64,000 nt of DNA, from assembly GCA_910578865.1 (NCBI GenBank), contig CAJTRM010000002.1:124001-188000 (forward strand). Reading direction: 5' to 3'. Shown piece after piece: positions 16,835-26,400 of the stretch (position 1 is the first letter of the stretch; each line of letters starts with the position of its first letter). The translations under genes were made by a program, and so were the position numbers. The stretch is from an uncultured Dorea sp. Its GTDB lineage: Bacteria; Bacillota_A; Clostridia; Lachnospirales; Lachnospiraceae. The notes beneath the pieces were generated by a model that did not search any database, was not told where the DNA came from, and saw nothing but the letters and a program-made list of their open reading frames with translations.

Positions 16835-17749
16835 TTATTTCCGGTCGATCTTGTCATGTATCACACGCTCCGGCGGCGTCAAAAGCTGCTCCGGCTTAGA
16901 AATGCTGCTCTTAATATGTTTAAACCCAATTGCAAAAATATATCCGTCACAAATTCTCTCATCCACAACGAATTTAACGTTTAGGTACACCTTTCTGTGC
17001 AGCGTGCCCTCTTTGTCCGGCTCATATACCACATCTTTGCTCCCGATCGCTCCGAAGATTGAAATGGTGCCAAATTCATAAATATGATGATAAACCGGCT
17101 GCATACCGATGGATCCCATATTTGTCAGGAAAAAGCTGGCGTGAAACGGACTCAGGGAGGTGATTGCTTTCGGAATCCAGCCATGCTTATCCAGCCATTT
17201 CAAAAGACGGAATGCAAAAGACAAAAGTGCATCCGGGAGCAATCCCAGGGCAAGCTCTAATTTGTCAAAATCATTTTTATTTTCATCTTCTTTCACCTTG
17301 ACTGTCTTATCAATGGGATTTGCTTCTTTCTCAATTCTCTCCACTACCTGCTCCAAAGTGTCCTCCATCTCAAAACGAGGCATAATGGTAGTGCGTTCAC
17401 TGTCTCTTTTCATCCCTTTCATAACAACCATGGAGCCCTTCATCTCGTTCCGTGCATACACATGATATCCCTGCACAAAGCGATTCAGTTCCGGCACCTG
17501 AGAATACGTGCGGACAATGGCTGCAAAAATAATATGATACAGCGTAAGCCCCGGTATTTTGGAACGCCGCATGTCCCGCAAAAACTCCTGCGTATGTGTA
17601 ATATCAATCTTATCATCAAAAAGTACCCAGCTGTCCGCTTTGCTCCGCATGATAAATGGAATCAACTTTCCCATGGGATCCAGGTTCCGTACCAGATATC
17701 CATCATTACGGTCTTTAAAACGGCGTTTTCTTCCTTCTAGTGGTTTCAT
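16835..17749 (-). CDS. 2-oxoacid dehydrogenase E2 / chloramphenicol acetyltransferase-fold protein without lipoyl domain
   Basis: A 304-residue protein with the E2 catalytic-domain fold: PFIMRSKADSWVLFDDKIDI, SKIPGLTLYHIIFAAIVRT, FFLTNMGSIGMQPVYHHIYEFGTISIFGAIG and FVVDERICDGYIFAIGF. E2/CAT enzymes use HxxxDG; here the histidine is replaced by Glu264 (E-RIC-DG), so ordinary acetyl transfer is doubtful. There is no lipoyl or E1/E3-binding domain and no pyruvate dehydrogenase gene nearby. It may be a structural or altered-chemistry relative; function unknown. AGAGGAG precedes the start. It lies upstream of the Rex-regulated promoter with no strong terminator between. Confidence 0.65.
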   Translation of the reverse strand: MKPLEGRKRRFKDRNDGYLVRNLDPMGKLIPFIMRSKADSWVLFDDKIDITHTQEFLRDMRRSKIPGLTLYHIIFAAIVRTYSQVPELNRFVQGYHVYARNEMKGSMVVMKGMKRDSERTTIMPRFEMEDTLEQVVERIEKEANPIDKTVKVKEDENKNDFDKLELALGLLPDALLSFAFRLLKWLDKHGWIPKAITSLSPFHASFFLTNMGSIGMQPVYHHIYEFGTISIFGAIGSKDVVYEPDKEGTLHRKVYLNVKFVVDERICDGYIFAIGFKHIKSSISKPEQLLTPPERVIHDKIDRK

Positions 17750-17860
17750 AATGTTTCTTTCTCCTCTTTTGCTCTCTGCACACTTTTTATAAATATTTTA
17801 TAGTCCGAAGCGGCCGGGAGTCAACACAAAATCTTCCAAAATTCCCTTTTGATACGGCAA

Positions 17861-17892
17861 AAGCGACGGAATCACTTACGATACCGCCGCTT
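17861..17892. terminator. bidirectional hairpin terminator after tRNA-Leu
   Basis: Arms 17861-17873 and 17880-17892 pair with two mismatches (AAGCGACGGAATC against GATACCGCCGCTT). T-runs flank it in both directions (CTTTTG on the minus strand, CTTTTTG on the plus strand), so it can end the tRNA transcript. Confidence 0.6.
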
Positions 17893-17963
17893 TTTGCACT
17901 GAAGATGAACTGAAAATTTAACCCAAATCTGACCGAAATCAGATCCGAACCATTATTAACCCA

Positions 17964-18046
17964 TGCGGATGGTGGGACTTGAACCCACACGAAGTCGCCC
18001 CCGCAAGATTTTGAGTCTTGTGCGTCTGCCATTCCGCCACATCCGC
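17964..18046 (-). tRNA. tRNA-Leu (anticodon CAA)
   Basis: An 83-nt cloverleaf read on the minus strand. The acceptor stem GCGGATG pairs with CATCCGC, followed by discriminator A. The anticodon loop is CTCAAAA between AAGA and TCTT, giving anticodon CAA for UUG codons. A long variable arm identifies the class II leucine type, and the T-arm GGGTTCAAGTCCC is standard. CCA is not encoded. It is the only RNA gene found, and it fills the 385-bp space between the E2-like gene and the lipoprotein gene. A small hairpin (CCGGCTT...AAGCCGG, 18052-18069) lies in its leader. Confidence 0.95.
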
Positions 18047-18074
18047 ATATACCGGCTTTTTCAAGCCGGATTTC

Positions 18075-18103
18075 ATTGTATCACAATATTATATAAATTA
18101 CAA
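18075..18103 (-). promoter_or_regulatory. sigma-A promoter of tRNA-Leu
   Basis: Minus strand: -35 TTGTAA (18103-18098), 17-base spacer, -10 TACAAT (18080-18075). The start point falls about 20 bases before the mature tRNA, leaving a short leader for RNase P to remove. Confidence 0.7.
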
Positions 18104-18134
18104 GATATTTTTGAAATATCGTACCCGGATGACC

Positions 18135-18782
18135 TTATGGGAATAATGCATCATCCACTGCGTCCAGGTCTTTCTGTACAATCTCATATGCTCCGTCAGA
18201 ATTTTTGACAACTTTGACCGGAACGTCCTGCGGCTCCCCATAGGTCGGGTTGTCCACTTTCTCAGCGATCAGGTCATGTGTAATCTCCACAAGCACCTCA
18301 ATCACCTTTGCTTCATCCTCTAATAATTCCGGCGTTTCCTGGCCGATAGCTTCAATCCGTTCCGTCGCCCTGTCTTCAAGAAGTTCGGCAAGGTCATCAA
18401 AACCTGTAAATGGTTCAGCTTTTACATAAACTTCAAAAGAATCATCCGATTCTTTGACTTCTCCCACAGAATACTTTGCCTGCTTCATAAGATCAATCGC
18501 CAGTTGTTCAAACAGCTGAATCTGATCCTCACTGTATCCCATTTCATCCAGTCCCAGACTCAGAAGCTCACTTTCGATATTCTGCTTATACATTTTTTCC
18601 ATCTCTTCTTTTGTGGAATTTGTATGCTCGATCAAGGCATCAAATTCTCCTTTGTAATTCGCATCCAGCGTAGCCTGTACATACTCCTTGGCTTCCTCTT
18701 CATCCATACCGCCGCAGCCTGCCAGAACACCCATTGCCAGCATCAGCACAAGTGCAAAAATCCCTTTCTTCAGATGCTTCAT
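18135..18782 (-). CDS. secreted lipoprotein of unknown function
   Basis: A 215-residue protein with a lipoprotein signal peptide: a basic start (MKHLKKG), a hydrophobic core and the lipobox LAGC with the modified cysteine near residue 23. After it the protein is acidic and helical, with no recognised catalytic motif (EEEAKEYVQATLDANYKGEFD and a C-terminal VPVKVVKNSDGAYEI segment). This layout resembles the small DUF-type lipoproteins common in Lachnospiraceae, anchored on the outer face of the membrane. AAGGAGG precedes the start. It lies in the same direction as the upstream lysA-like gene but 86 bp away. Function cannot be stated. Confidence 0.8.
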   Translation of the reverse strand: MKHLKKGIFALVLMLAMGVLAGCGGMDEEEAKEYVQATLDANYKGEFDALIEHTNSTKEEMEKMYKQNIESELLSLGLDEMGYSEDQIQLFEQLAIDLMKQAKYSVGEVKESDDSFEVYVKAEPFTGFDDLAELLEDRATERIEAIGQETPELLEDEAKVIEVLVEITHDLIAEKVDNPTYGEPQDVPVKVVKNSDGAYEIVQKDLDAVDDALFP

Positions 18783-18868
18783 TTCCTTTTCCTCCTTAAG
18801 GTCTCTATGATCTGTGATTTACGTATAATAAAATAACTCATTTTCATAGATTCTTCAATCATTTTCCA

Positions 18869-20146
18869 CTACTTTATCAACCTTTTCCCGATGTCAAAAC
18901 AGTCAAAAGTGGAAAAATAGTCGGATGGTGTCTCAGCCCGTCGAATCAACTGAACACTCCCGTCTTCTTTTAATAAGAGCTCTGCTGATTTTAATTTCCC
19001 ATTATAATTATAGCCCATGGCAAAACCGTGCGCCCCTGTATCATGGATCACAAGGAAATCTCCCTTCTCTATTTCCGGAAGCATCCGGTCAATGGCAAAT
19101 TTGTCATTATTTTCACAGAGGGAACCTACTACGTCATATTTGCGGCTGCATGTCTTCTTTTCTTTCCCTGCAACCGTAATATGATGATACGCGCCGTACA
19201 TAGCCGGACGCATAAGATTTACCGCACAGGCATCCACCCCGATATAATCCTTATATGTATGCTTCTCATGAACCGCCTTCGTCACCAGACATCCATAAGG
19301 CCCCATCATAAATCTTCCAAGTTCTGTATAGATCGCCACATCTCCCATGCCTGCGGGCACCAGAACCTCCTCATAGACCCTTCGCACGCCGTCTCCTATG
19401 ATACGGATATCGTTTGGTTCCTGGTCAGGTGTGTATGGAATTCCAATACCGCCGGAAAGGTTGATAAATGTAATATGCGCTCCCGTCTTCTTCTGAAGCC
19501 TTACCGCAAGCTCAAATAAAATCTTTGCAAGCATGGGATAGTACTCATTGGTTACGGTATTGCTTGCAAGAAATGCATGAATACCGAATTTCTTCGCACC
19601 CTTCCTCTTCAATATCTCGAAGGCCTCAAAAAGCTGCTCTTCCGTCATACCGTATTTAGAGTCCCCAGGATTGTCCATGATATCATTACTGATCTTAAAC
19701 AGCCCGCCCGGATTAAACCGGCAGCTGATGGTCTCCGGAATGAATCCGATCGTCTTCTCCAAAAAATCAATATGGGTAATATCATCCAGATTAATAATCG
19801 CCCCTAATTCCTGTGCGTAAGCAAACTCTTCCGCCGGCGTGTCATTTGAGGAAAACATAATATCGTTCCCCCTGATGCCGACAGCCTCTGAGAGCATAAG
19901 TTCCGTATAGGAAGAACAGTCGCAGCCGCAGCCGTATTCTTTTAAAATCTCCAGCAAAAACGGATTCGGCGTAGCCTTTACAGCAAAATATTCTTTATAT
20001 CCTTCGTTCCATGCAAACGCTTCCTTCAGCGCCTGCAGGTTTCTCTTAATTCCTTTTTCATCATACAGGTGAAATGGTGTGGGATATTGCTCTGCGATTT
20101 CTTCCAGCTGTTCTTTTGTTACAAACGCCTCTTTTTTCATCGTCAT
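18869..20146 (-). CDS. PLP-dependent diaminopimelate decarboxylase-like enzyme
   Basis: A 425-residue fold-III (alanine-racemase-like barrel) decarboxylase. The PLP lysine is in YFAVKATPNP (about residue 58). CRFNPGG, NLSGGIGIPYTPDQEP (phosphate-binding glycine loop), ELGRFMMGPYG, SLCENNDKFAIDR and HDTGAHGFAMGYNYNGKLKSAELL correspond to DAP decarboxylase landmarks. LysA would make lysine from meso-DAP. The ATG overlaps the stop of the TrmB-like regulator by 4 bases, so the two form a pair, which is unusual for a housekeeping lysA. A related amino-acid or polyamine-type decarboxylase is possible. Confidence 0.75.
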   Translation of the reverse strand: MTMKKEAFVTKEQLEEIAEQYPTPFHLYDEKGIKRNLQALKEAFAWNEGYKEYFAVKATPNPFLLEILKEYGCGCDCSSYTELMLSEAVGIRGNDIMFSSNDTPAEEFAYAQELGAIINLDDITHIDFLEKTIGFIPETISCRFNPGGLFKISNDIMDNPGDSKYGMTEEQLFEAFEILKRKGAKKFGIHAFLASNTVTNEYYPMLAKILFELAVRLQKKTGAHITFINLSGGIGIPYTPDQEPNDIRIIGDGVRRVYEEVLVPAGMGDVAIYTELGRFMMGPYGCLVTKAVHEKHTYKDYIGVDACAVNLMRPAMYGAYHHITVAGKEKKTCSRKYDVVGSLCENNDKFAIDRMLPEIEKGDFLVIHDTGAHGFAMGYNYNGKLKSAELLLKEDGSVQLIRRAETPSDYFSTFDCFDIGKRLIK

Positions 20147-20853
20147 TCATTCTCCTTCTGCATAGCCAGCAATTTTATCTCGTTTGAAAGAGCTGTCCTG
20201 TATAGTTTTACAAAATTTTTCTGTCCCGAATACAGGCAGGTATTGGGGCTTCCCTCTCCGTATTCTCCTGCAAGTACATACTTTGAATCTACGATCAGGC
20301 CCACGCCGGTACCTCTCGGATTGCCCAGATACACCTTCGCCCCGTCGACCCTGACCGGCTGGTCTGTAACGACCACCACTCTTTTCTGCATCCTGACAAG
20401 CTGTTCCAGTTCTTCTACAAGAAGAAGCAGGTAATTCCTCGTACAGGATATATGTACCTTTTCTCTTGCGCTTTCCAATAGATTACGCATTTTATTCAGG
20501 ATATTGGCTGCACCTTCAATCGTTATATAACCCTCTACATGATCCTTTTCCGTAGGCATGTGGCTGCAAAGCCATTTTTTGTTCTCCTCAAGCGTCCGGA
20601 TCCGGTTTTTACAAAACTCTCCCAGCGCTACCGGGACATACTTCCTTGTAGATCCCTCCTCCACCATATAGGCGGCACCCTTTTCTGTCATACTTGCAAG
20701 AGAATTATAGGCATTAGATCTGGATATCCCGATTAATTTCGCCACTTCATAACCTGTAGTCTTTCCTTCTCCCAGAAGACATTCATAGATCAGCGCCTCC
20801 TGCCTGGTCAGTCCAAATTCCATGAGTTTTTCAGCAAATATTGTTTTCTCCAT
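20143..20853 (-). CDS. TrmB-family transcriptional regulator
   Basis: A 236-residue protein with an N-terminal winged helix-turn-helix (FGLTRQEALIYECLLGEGKTTGYEVAKLIGISRSNAYNSLASM) of the TrmB sugar-regulator type. The C-terminal domain resembles the phospholipase-D-like TrmB effector region (KVHISCTRNYLLLLVEELEQL, KRVVVVTDQPV, GLIVDSKYVLAGEYG). It starts 11 bp behind pyruvate kinase and its stop overlaps the lysA-like start, so it is in an operon with both. It probably senses a metabolite of its partner enzyme; the ligand is unknown. Confidence 0.8.
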   Translation of the reverse strand: MEKTIFAEKLMEFGLTRQEALIYECLLGEGKTTGYEVAKLIGISRSNAYNSLASMTEKGAAYMVEEGSTRKYVPVALGEFCKNRIRTLEENKKWLCSHMPTEKDHVEGYITIEGAANILNKMRNLLESAREKVHISCTRNYLLLLVEELEQLVRMQKRVVVVTDQPVRVDGAKVYLGNPRGTGVGLIVDSKYVLAGEYGEGSPNTCLYSGQKNFVKLYRTALSNEIKLLAMQKENE

Positions 20854-20864
20854 AGTACCACCGT

Positions 20865-22298
20865 CTAATCGATCACTGCGATTCGCATCATATTGCTGAC
20901 TCCTGTCTGATGCCCGCCGGCAGCGGACGGAATTCCGGCAGTAAGGATGACAACATCCCCTGTCTCAGCAATCTGCTTTGCACAGATCAGATCAATGGCA
21001 CTGCTGCAGATATCCTCCGTCGTATAGACCTCTATGGATTTCATCGGCCTCACTCCCCAGTAGATCTGCATTCTCCGCAGTGCAGCCGCATTGGGGCTGA
21101 CTCCGATAATCTCCGTCTGCGGCTTAAATTTTGACACGACCCTTGCCGTCGCTCCGGACATAGACGGAGCGATAATGCATTTTGCCTTAAGATTCCTTGC
21201 AGTAGAAACTGTTGCAAACCCCAGGGCGCTGGCCGCGCTCTTCATGCGGTGTTCCTCTGATTTCCGCAGAATCATCTCATAATCTAAATGCTCTTCTGTA
21301 TTTTCTACAATATGTACCATCATCTGCAGCGCTTCAACCGGGTATCTGCCATTTGCCGTCTCTCCGGAAAGCATGACCGCATCCGTACCGTCATAGACCG
21401 CATTAGCTACATCTGTAACTTCTGCCCTTGTCGGGCGCGGATTACGGATCATGGAATCCAGCATCTGCGTAGCAGTAATGACTGGTTTAAAATTGTCATT
21501 ACATTTTTGGATCAGCACTTTCTGAAGGTACGGGACCTCTTCTGCCGGAATCTCCACCCCGAGATCTCCACGCGCTACCATGACGCCGTCTGCACAGCGG
21601 ATAATCTCGTCAATATTCTGGATCCCTTCTGCATTTTCAATTTTTGCAATGATAGGGATATACGGCGCGTTCAACTCCCTGAGATACGCTTTGATCTCAA
21701 GAATACACTCTGCATTGCGCACAAAGGATGCCGCGATAAAATCAATCTCCTGTTCCACACCGAACTTGATATCTTCCCTGTCCTTTTCTGTAATCGCAGG
21801 GAGACGCACCGGTACCTTCGGAACATTCACGCCCTTTCGCTCTCCAAGCTCACCGCCGTTGACAATCCTGCAGATAATGTCTTCTCCGGCCTTTTCTTTC
21901 ACCTCAAGGCCGATCAGGCCGTCGTCGATCAAAATCGTACTCCCCACCTGGACATCATCCACCAGACCTGCATAGGTGATAGAAACCCTCTCTGAATCTC
22001 CTTCTATCTCACGGGTTGTCAAAGTAAAGAGCTTTCCGGCCTCCAGAGATACCTTTTTTCCGTCCTTCAATATTCCGGTACGGATCTCAGGCCCCTTCGT
22101 GTCCAGAAGAATCGCAACCGGAACCTTTTCTTCACTGCGGAGCCTTTTGATCATATCCATCCGGCTCTTCTGCTCTTCGTGGGTTCCGTGCGAAAAATTA
22201 AATCTGGCAATATCCATGCCGCCTCTGATCAGTTGTCTCACAATCTCGGGATCATTTGTCCCGGGTCCCATAGTACATACGATTTTTGTTTTTTTCAT
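20865..22298 (-). CDS. pyk: pyruvate kinase
   Basis: A 477-residue glycolytic enzyme converting PEP and ADP to pyruvate and ATP. Motifs: KIVCTMGPGTND, RFNFSHG, LDTKGPEIRTG, the signature IAKIENAEGIQNIDEII, VARGDLGVEIP and VITATQMLDSMI, then the C-terminal regulatory domain. Length is that of the basic form; the extra PEP-utilising domain seen in Bacillus pyruvate kinases is absent. GAGGGCGG precedes the ATG. The rhomboid-like gene lies 47 bp upstream in the same direction and the TrmB regulator 11 bp downstream. Confidence 0.97.
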   Translation of the reverse strand: MKKTKIVCTMGPGTNDPEIVRQLIRGGMDIARFNFSHGTHEEQKSRMDMIKRLRSEEKVPVAILLDTKGPEIRTGILKDGKKVSLEAGKLFTLTTREIEGDSERVSITYAGLVDDVQVGSTILIDDGLIGLEVKEKAGEDIICRIVNGGELGERKGVNVPKVPVRLPAITEKDREDIKFGVEQEIDFIAASFVRNAECILEIKAYLRELNAPYIPIIAKIENAEGIQNIDEIIRCADGVMVARGDLGVEIPAEEVPYLQKVLIQKCNDNFKPVITATQMLDSMIRNPRPTRAEVTDVANAVYDGTDAVMLSGETANGRYPVEALQMMVHIVENTEEHLDYEMILRKSEEHRMKSAASALGFATVSTARNLKAKCIIAPSMSGATARVVSKFKPQTEIIGVSPNAAALRRMQIYWGVRPMKSIEVYTTEDICSSAIDLICAKQIAETGDVVILTAGIPSAAGGHQTGVSNMMRIAVID

Positions 22299-22345
22299 AA
22301 TCCGCCCTCACTTTTTCATTTTTTTATTTGAAACAGACTGTTCCG

Positions 22346-23206
22346 CTATTTTACATGAATATGTGAAAATAAATGATCCTGGCAATATTCATAATTCCCG
22401 CTGCATTTTGAACAATACCTGAATTCAAGATCCGGGGAGTCAAGTTCGGTCCTCCCGCACACTGCACATTTATGTCTGGCGCCGTTTTCATAGTGCTTCT
22501 CCGGCCTCTGCGCCTGCCTGACCTTCTGCCGGAACTCTCTTTTGCGTCTGGCTTCTTTCGGAGAATAAACCTGAACTTCTCTGCACAACAGATAAAACAG
22601 GCCAAAATTAAGCGCCGACGCTACAGCTGACAGGGCAGCGCCAAATCCAAGCCCTGCATAGGCAGGAAGAAACGGCCGAATGATCGCCCAGATAAAATAC
22701 AGGCTGTCAATGATTGCAATCCACTTTCCCTGAATCGGAATTGCAAAAAACAGAAGAAACTGTGCATTGGGAAAAAGAACTGCAAACACAAGGAACAGGG
22801 ACAAATTGAGATAATCCACACCCGGAGAGATGATGTAATCCCCTCCGGATCCCAGATACACAACAAGGGAAGCAAGGATGTGGAGCAATACACCGGTAAT
22901 AAAATAAAAATTAAATCGAAACTTTCCAAGAACTGCCTCCAGCTGTCTCCCGATCATATAATAGATATAAAGCATCAAAATAACCATGAGCAGATTGTCT
23001 GAGATGGGCTGCATCAGAAATGTGAAAACCCTCCAGACCTGCCCTCTTAAAACCGCACTCCAGTCCAGTGCCAGATATTGGAAATAAACCCACGGATTCA
23101 CTTTAAAAAGCACATATCCCATTCCATACAATATAATTACATAATACATCAGATTTGGTATGGCATATCTTCCGTATTTTCTTTCCATTTTATTTAACCA
23201 ATTCAT
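22346..23206 (-). CDS. rhomboid/derlin-like membrane protein with C-terminal zinc ribbon, probably not a protease
   Basis: A 286-residue protein with about six membrane helices (residues 15-205) arranged like the rhomboid superfamily: VWRVFTFLMQP corresponds to the rhomboid WR motif, followed by YYMIGRQLEAVLG. The catalytic GxSG serine and the helix-6 histidine of active rhomboids are not visible, so it looks like a pseudoprotease. A basic linker (KEARRKREFRQKVRQ) leads to a metal-binding tail, CAVCGRTELDSPDLEFRYCSKCSGNYEYCQDHLFSHIH, with CxxC pairs and histidines. Function unknown; membrane quality control is one guess. It is read from its own strong promoter toward pyk. Confidence 0.7.
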   Translation of the reverse strand: MNWLNKMERKYGRYAIPNLMYYVIILYGMGYVLFKVNPWVYFQYLALDWSAVLRGQVWRVFTFLMQPISDNLLMVILMLYIYYMIGRQLEAVLGKFRFNFYFITGVLLHILASLVVYLGSGGDYIISPGVDYLNLSLFLVFAVLFPNAQFLLFFAIPIQGKWIAIIDSLYFIWAIIRPFLPAYAGLGFGAALSAVASALNFGLFYLLCREVQVYSPKEARRKREFRQKVRQAQRPEKHYENGARHKCAVCGRTELDSPDLEFRYCSKCSGNYEYCQDHLFSHIHVK

Positions 23207-23255
23207 AAAATCTGCAATTCACTCCTTAATAATACATATTTTCAATACTGTAGTT

Positions 23256-23284
23256 ATTCTACCGTTTTGCTATTTATTTGTCAA
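23256..23284 (-). promoter_or_regulatory. sigma-A promoter of the rhomboid-like gene and pyk
   Basis: Minus strand: perfect -35 TTGACA (23284-23279), 17-base spacer, -10 TAGAAT (23261-23256). It is followed by GGAGTGAA before the first start codon. It diverges from the promoter at 23335-23363. Confidence 0.8.
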
Positions 23285-23334
23285 TTCTGGCATAAAAGTT
23301 TCCATGTTTTTTTATATTTTGGGACATTTAAGAA

Positions 23335-23363
23335 TTGTTATTCTGAAAATTTTGTCGTATAAT
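23335..23363 (+). promoter_or_regulatory. sigma-A promoter of the 1416-residue activase fusion gene
   Basis: -35 TTGTTA (23335-23340), 17-base spacer, perfect -10 TATAAT (23358-23363). The leader to the ATG at 23438 is about 65 bases and ends with GGAG eight bases before the start. Confidence 0.82.
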
Positions 23364-23437
23364 GTTACAGTCCAAAATAAAAAACGCATTTAATAGGAAA
23401 TCATACATAACTTTTAAGTAGGTACGGAGTACATATT

Positions 23438-26400
23438 ATGATTCAGAAAGAGTTTTACGCCCTTGGGATCGATATCGGTTCAACAACGGTCAAAATTGCA
23501 CTTTTAGATGAAAATAATGACGTAGCTTTTTCCGACTATGAGAGACATTATGCAAATATACAGGAAACATTATCCGACCTGATCGGAAGAGCAGTCTATA
23601 AACTTGGCCCTATCTATGCTTCACCTGTGATCACAGGCTCCGGAGGGCTTACACTGGCAAAGCATCTTGACGTCCCGTTCGTGCAGGAGGTCATTGCCGT
23701 ATCCTGTGCCCTGCAGGATTATGCGCCGCAGTCCGACGTGGCCATTGAACTGGGCGGGGAGGATGCGAAGATCATTTATTTTGAAGGCGGCAACGTGGAA
23801 CAGCGTATGAACGGCGTATGCGCCGGCGGCACCGGCTCCTTTATCGACCAGATGGCATCCCTTCTTCAGACAGATGCCTCCGGTCTCAACGAATACGCCA
23901 AAAATTACAAAGCTCTCTATTCCATAGCCGCAAGGTGCGGTGTATTTGCCAAATCGGATATCCAGCCTCTCATCAACGAGGGGGCTTCCAAAGAAGATCT
24001 GGCCGCTTCCATTTTTCAGGCTGTGGTAAACCAGACCATCAGCGGCCTTGCATGCGGCAAGCCGATCCGCGGCCATGTAGCGTTCCTGGGCGGACCCCTG
24101 CACTTTTTATCCGAACTTAGAGAGGCATTTATCCGTACCTTGAACCTGGACGACGAACACATCGTTGCCCCTATACATTCCCATTTGTTTGCTGCCATCG
24201 GCTCTGCCTTAAATTCCAAACGGGATCTCCATGTATCTCTCCGTGAGATGCAGAACCGTCTGGAAGGCAGGATCAAGATGGATTTTGAAGTCGACCGCAT
24301 GGATCCTTTATTCGCAAGCGAGGCAGATTACCACGCATTTAAAGACCGCCACGACAAACACCAGGTACCGGTCAAGGATCTCCGCACCTATAAAGGAAAA
24401 GCCTTCCTTGGAATTGATGCAGGCTCTACTACCACGAAAGCAGCGCTTGTGGGAGAAGACGGAACTCTTCTTTATTCTTTCTACCACAACAATGACGGGG
24501 ATCCCCTGGGAACTACCATACGTGCGGTCAAAGACATTTACAGCCAGCTGCCGGAGGAGGTGGAGATCGTACACTCCTGCTCCACCGGATACGGCGAGGC
24601 TTTGATCAAGTCTGCCCTGCTTCTGGACGAGGGAGAAGTGGAGACCGTGTCCCACTATTATGCCGCTTCTTTTTTTGAGCCGGATGTGGACTGCATTCTT
24701 GACATCGGCGGTCAGGATATGAAATGCATCAAAATCAAAAATCACACCGTTGACAGTGTACAACTCAATGAAGCCTGCTCCTCCGGCTGCGGATCCTTCA
24801 TTGAGACCTTTGCAAGATCCTTAAACTATTCCGTGGAGGATTTCGCACATGAAGCTCTGTTTGCCCACAATCCCATTGACCTGGGAACGCGGTGTACTGT
24901 ATTTATGAATTCCAAAGTAAAACAGGCGCAAAAAGAAGGGGCGGAAGTTGCCGATATCTCGGCCGGCCTTGCCTACTCTGTAATTAAAAACGCCCTGTTT
25001 AAGGTTATTAAGGTTTCTGACGCCTCCGAACTTGGCAGTCATATTGTTGTGCAGGGAGGGACATTTTATAACAACGCAGTGCTCCGGAGCTTTGAAAAGA
25101 TTGCAGGCTGCGAGGCAATACGCCCGGATATTGCCGGGATCATGGGAGCGTTCGGCGCGGCTCTGATCGCCAGGGAACGCTACCTGCAGTGCCAGGGCAC
25201 TACCATGCTCTCCCTCGAGGATATTGAGGCGCTTGAATATTCCACCACCATGACAAAATGCCGGGGCTGTACCAACAACTGCCGGCTGACGGTCAGCCAT
25301 TTCAGCGGCGGAAGAAAATTCATCACCGGAAACCGCTGTGAAAAAGGACTTGGAAAAGAAAAGTCAGAAAACAAGCTTCCAAACCTGTTTGACTATAAAT
25401 TAAAACGGTATTTTGACTATACCCCGCTTCCTGCCGGGGAGGCAAAACGCGGCGTCATCGGTATTCCGCGCGTACTCAACATGTACGAAAATTATCCTCT
25501 TTGGTTTACATTTTTCCACACCCTGGGATTCTCTGTCGTCCTCTCTCCGTCTTCCACCCGGAAGGTCTATGAGTTGGGGATTGAATCTATCCCGAGTGAA
25601 TCCGAATGTTACCCGGCAAAGCTGGCCCACGGGCATGTGCAATGGCTGATCAATCAGGGCGTCCATCATATTTTCTACCCCTGTATTCCTTATGAGCGGA
25701 AGGAGTTTGAGGACGCCAACAACCACTACAACTGCCCCATCGTAACCTCTTATCCTGAAAATATTAAAAATAACATTGATGCTATCGTCAACCAGGAAGT
25801 CGATTTTATCCACCCATTCCTCTCTCTGAGAGACGAAGAGACACTGGCTGTCCGGTTAGCCGAAGAACTGTCTGAAAAGTTTTCCGTCCCGGCAGAGGAG
25901 ATCCGGCGGGCGGTACACACTGCGTGGACAGAACTGGAACACTGCCGGAGTGATATAAAGAAAAAAGGAGAAGAAACCTTAGAGTTCCTCAAAAAGACAG
26001 GCAACCGCGGAATCGTACTGGCAGGGCGTCCATACCATATGGACCCGGAGGTGAACCACGGAATCCCGGAATTGATCAATTCCTACCAGATTGCCGTATT
26101 GACAGAAGACTCCATCTCACATCTGCATCCGGTAGAGCGCCCGCTCAACGTAATGGACCAGTGGATGTATCATTCCCGTCTCTACGGAGCTGCAAATTAT
26201 GTTAAGACCGTCGACAATCTGGATCTGATTCAGCTGAACTCCTTCGGATGCGGACTGGACGCCGTCACCACGGATCAGGTAGCCGACATTTTAAATAGTT
26301 CCGATAAGATCTATACTTCGCTTAAAATTGACGAAGTAAATAACCTTGGAGCGGCGAGAATCCGCGTACGGTCTCTTCTCGCTGCTATCCGCGTACGAGA

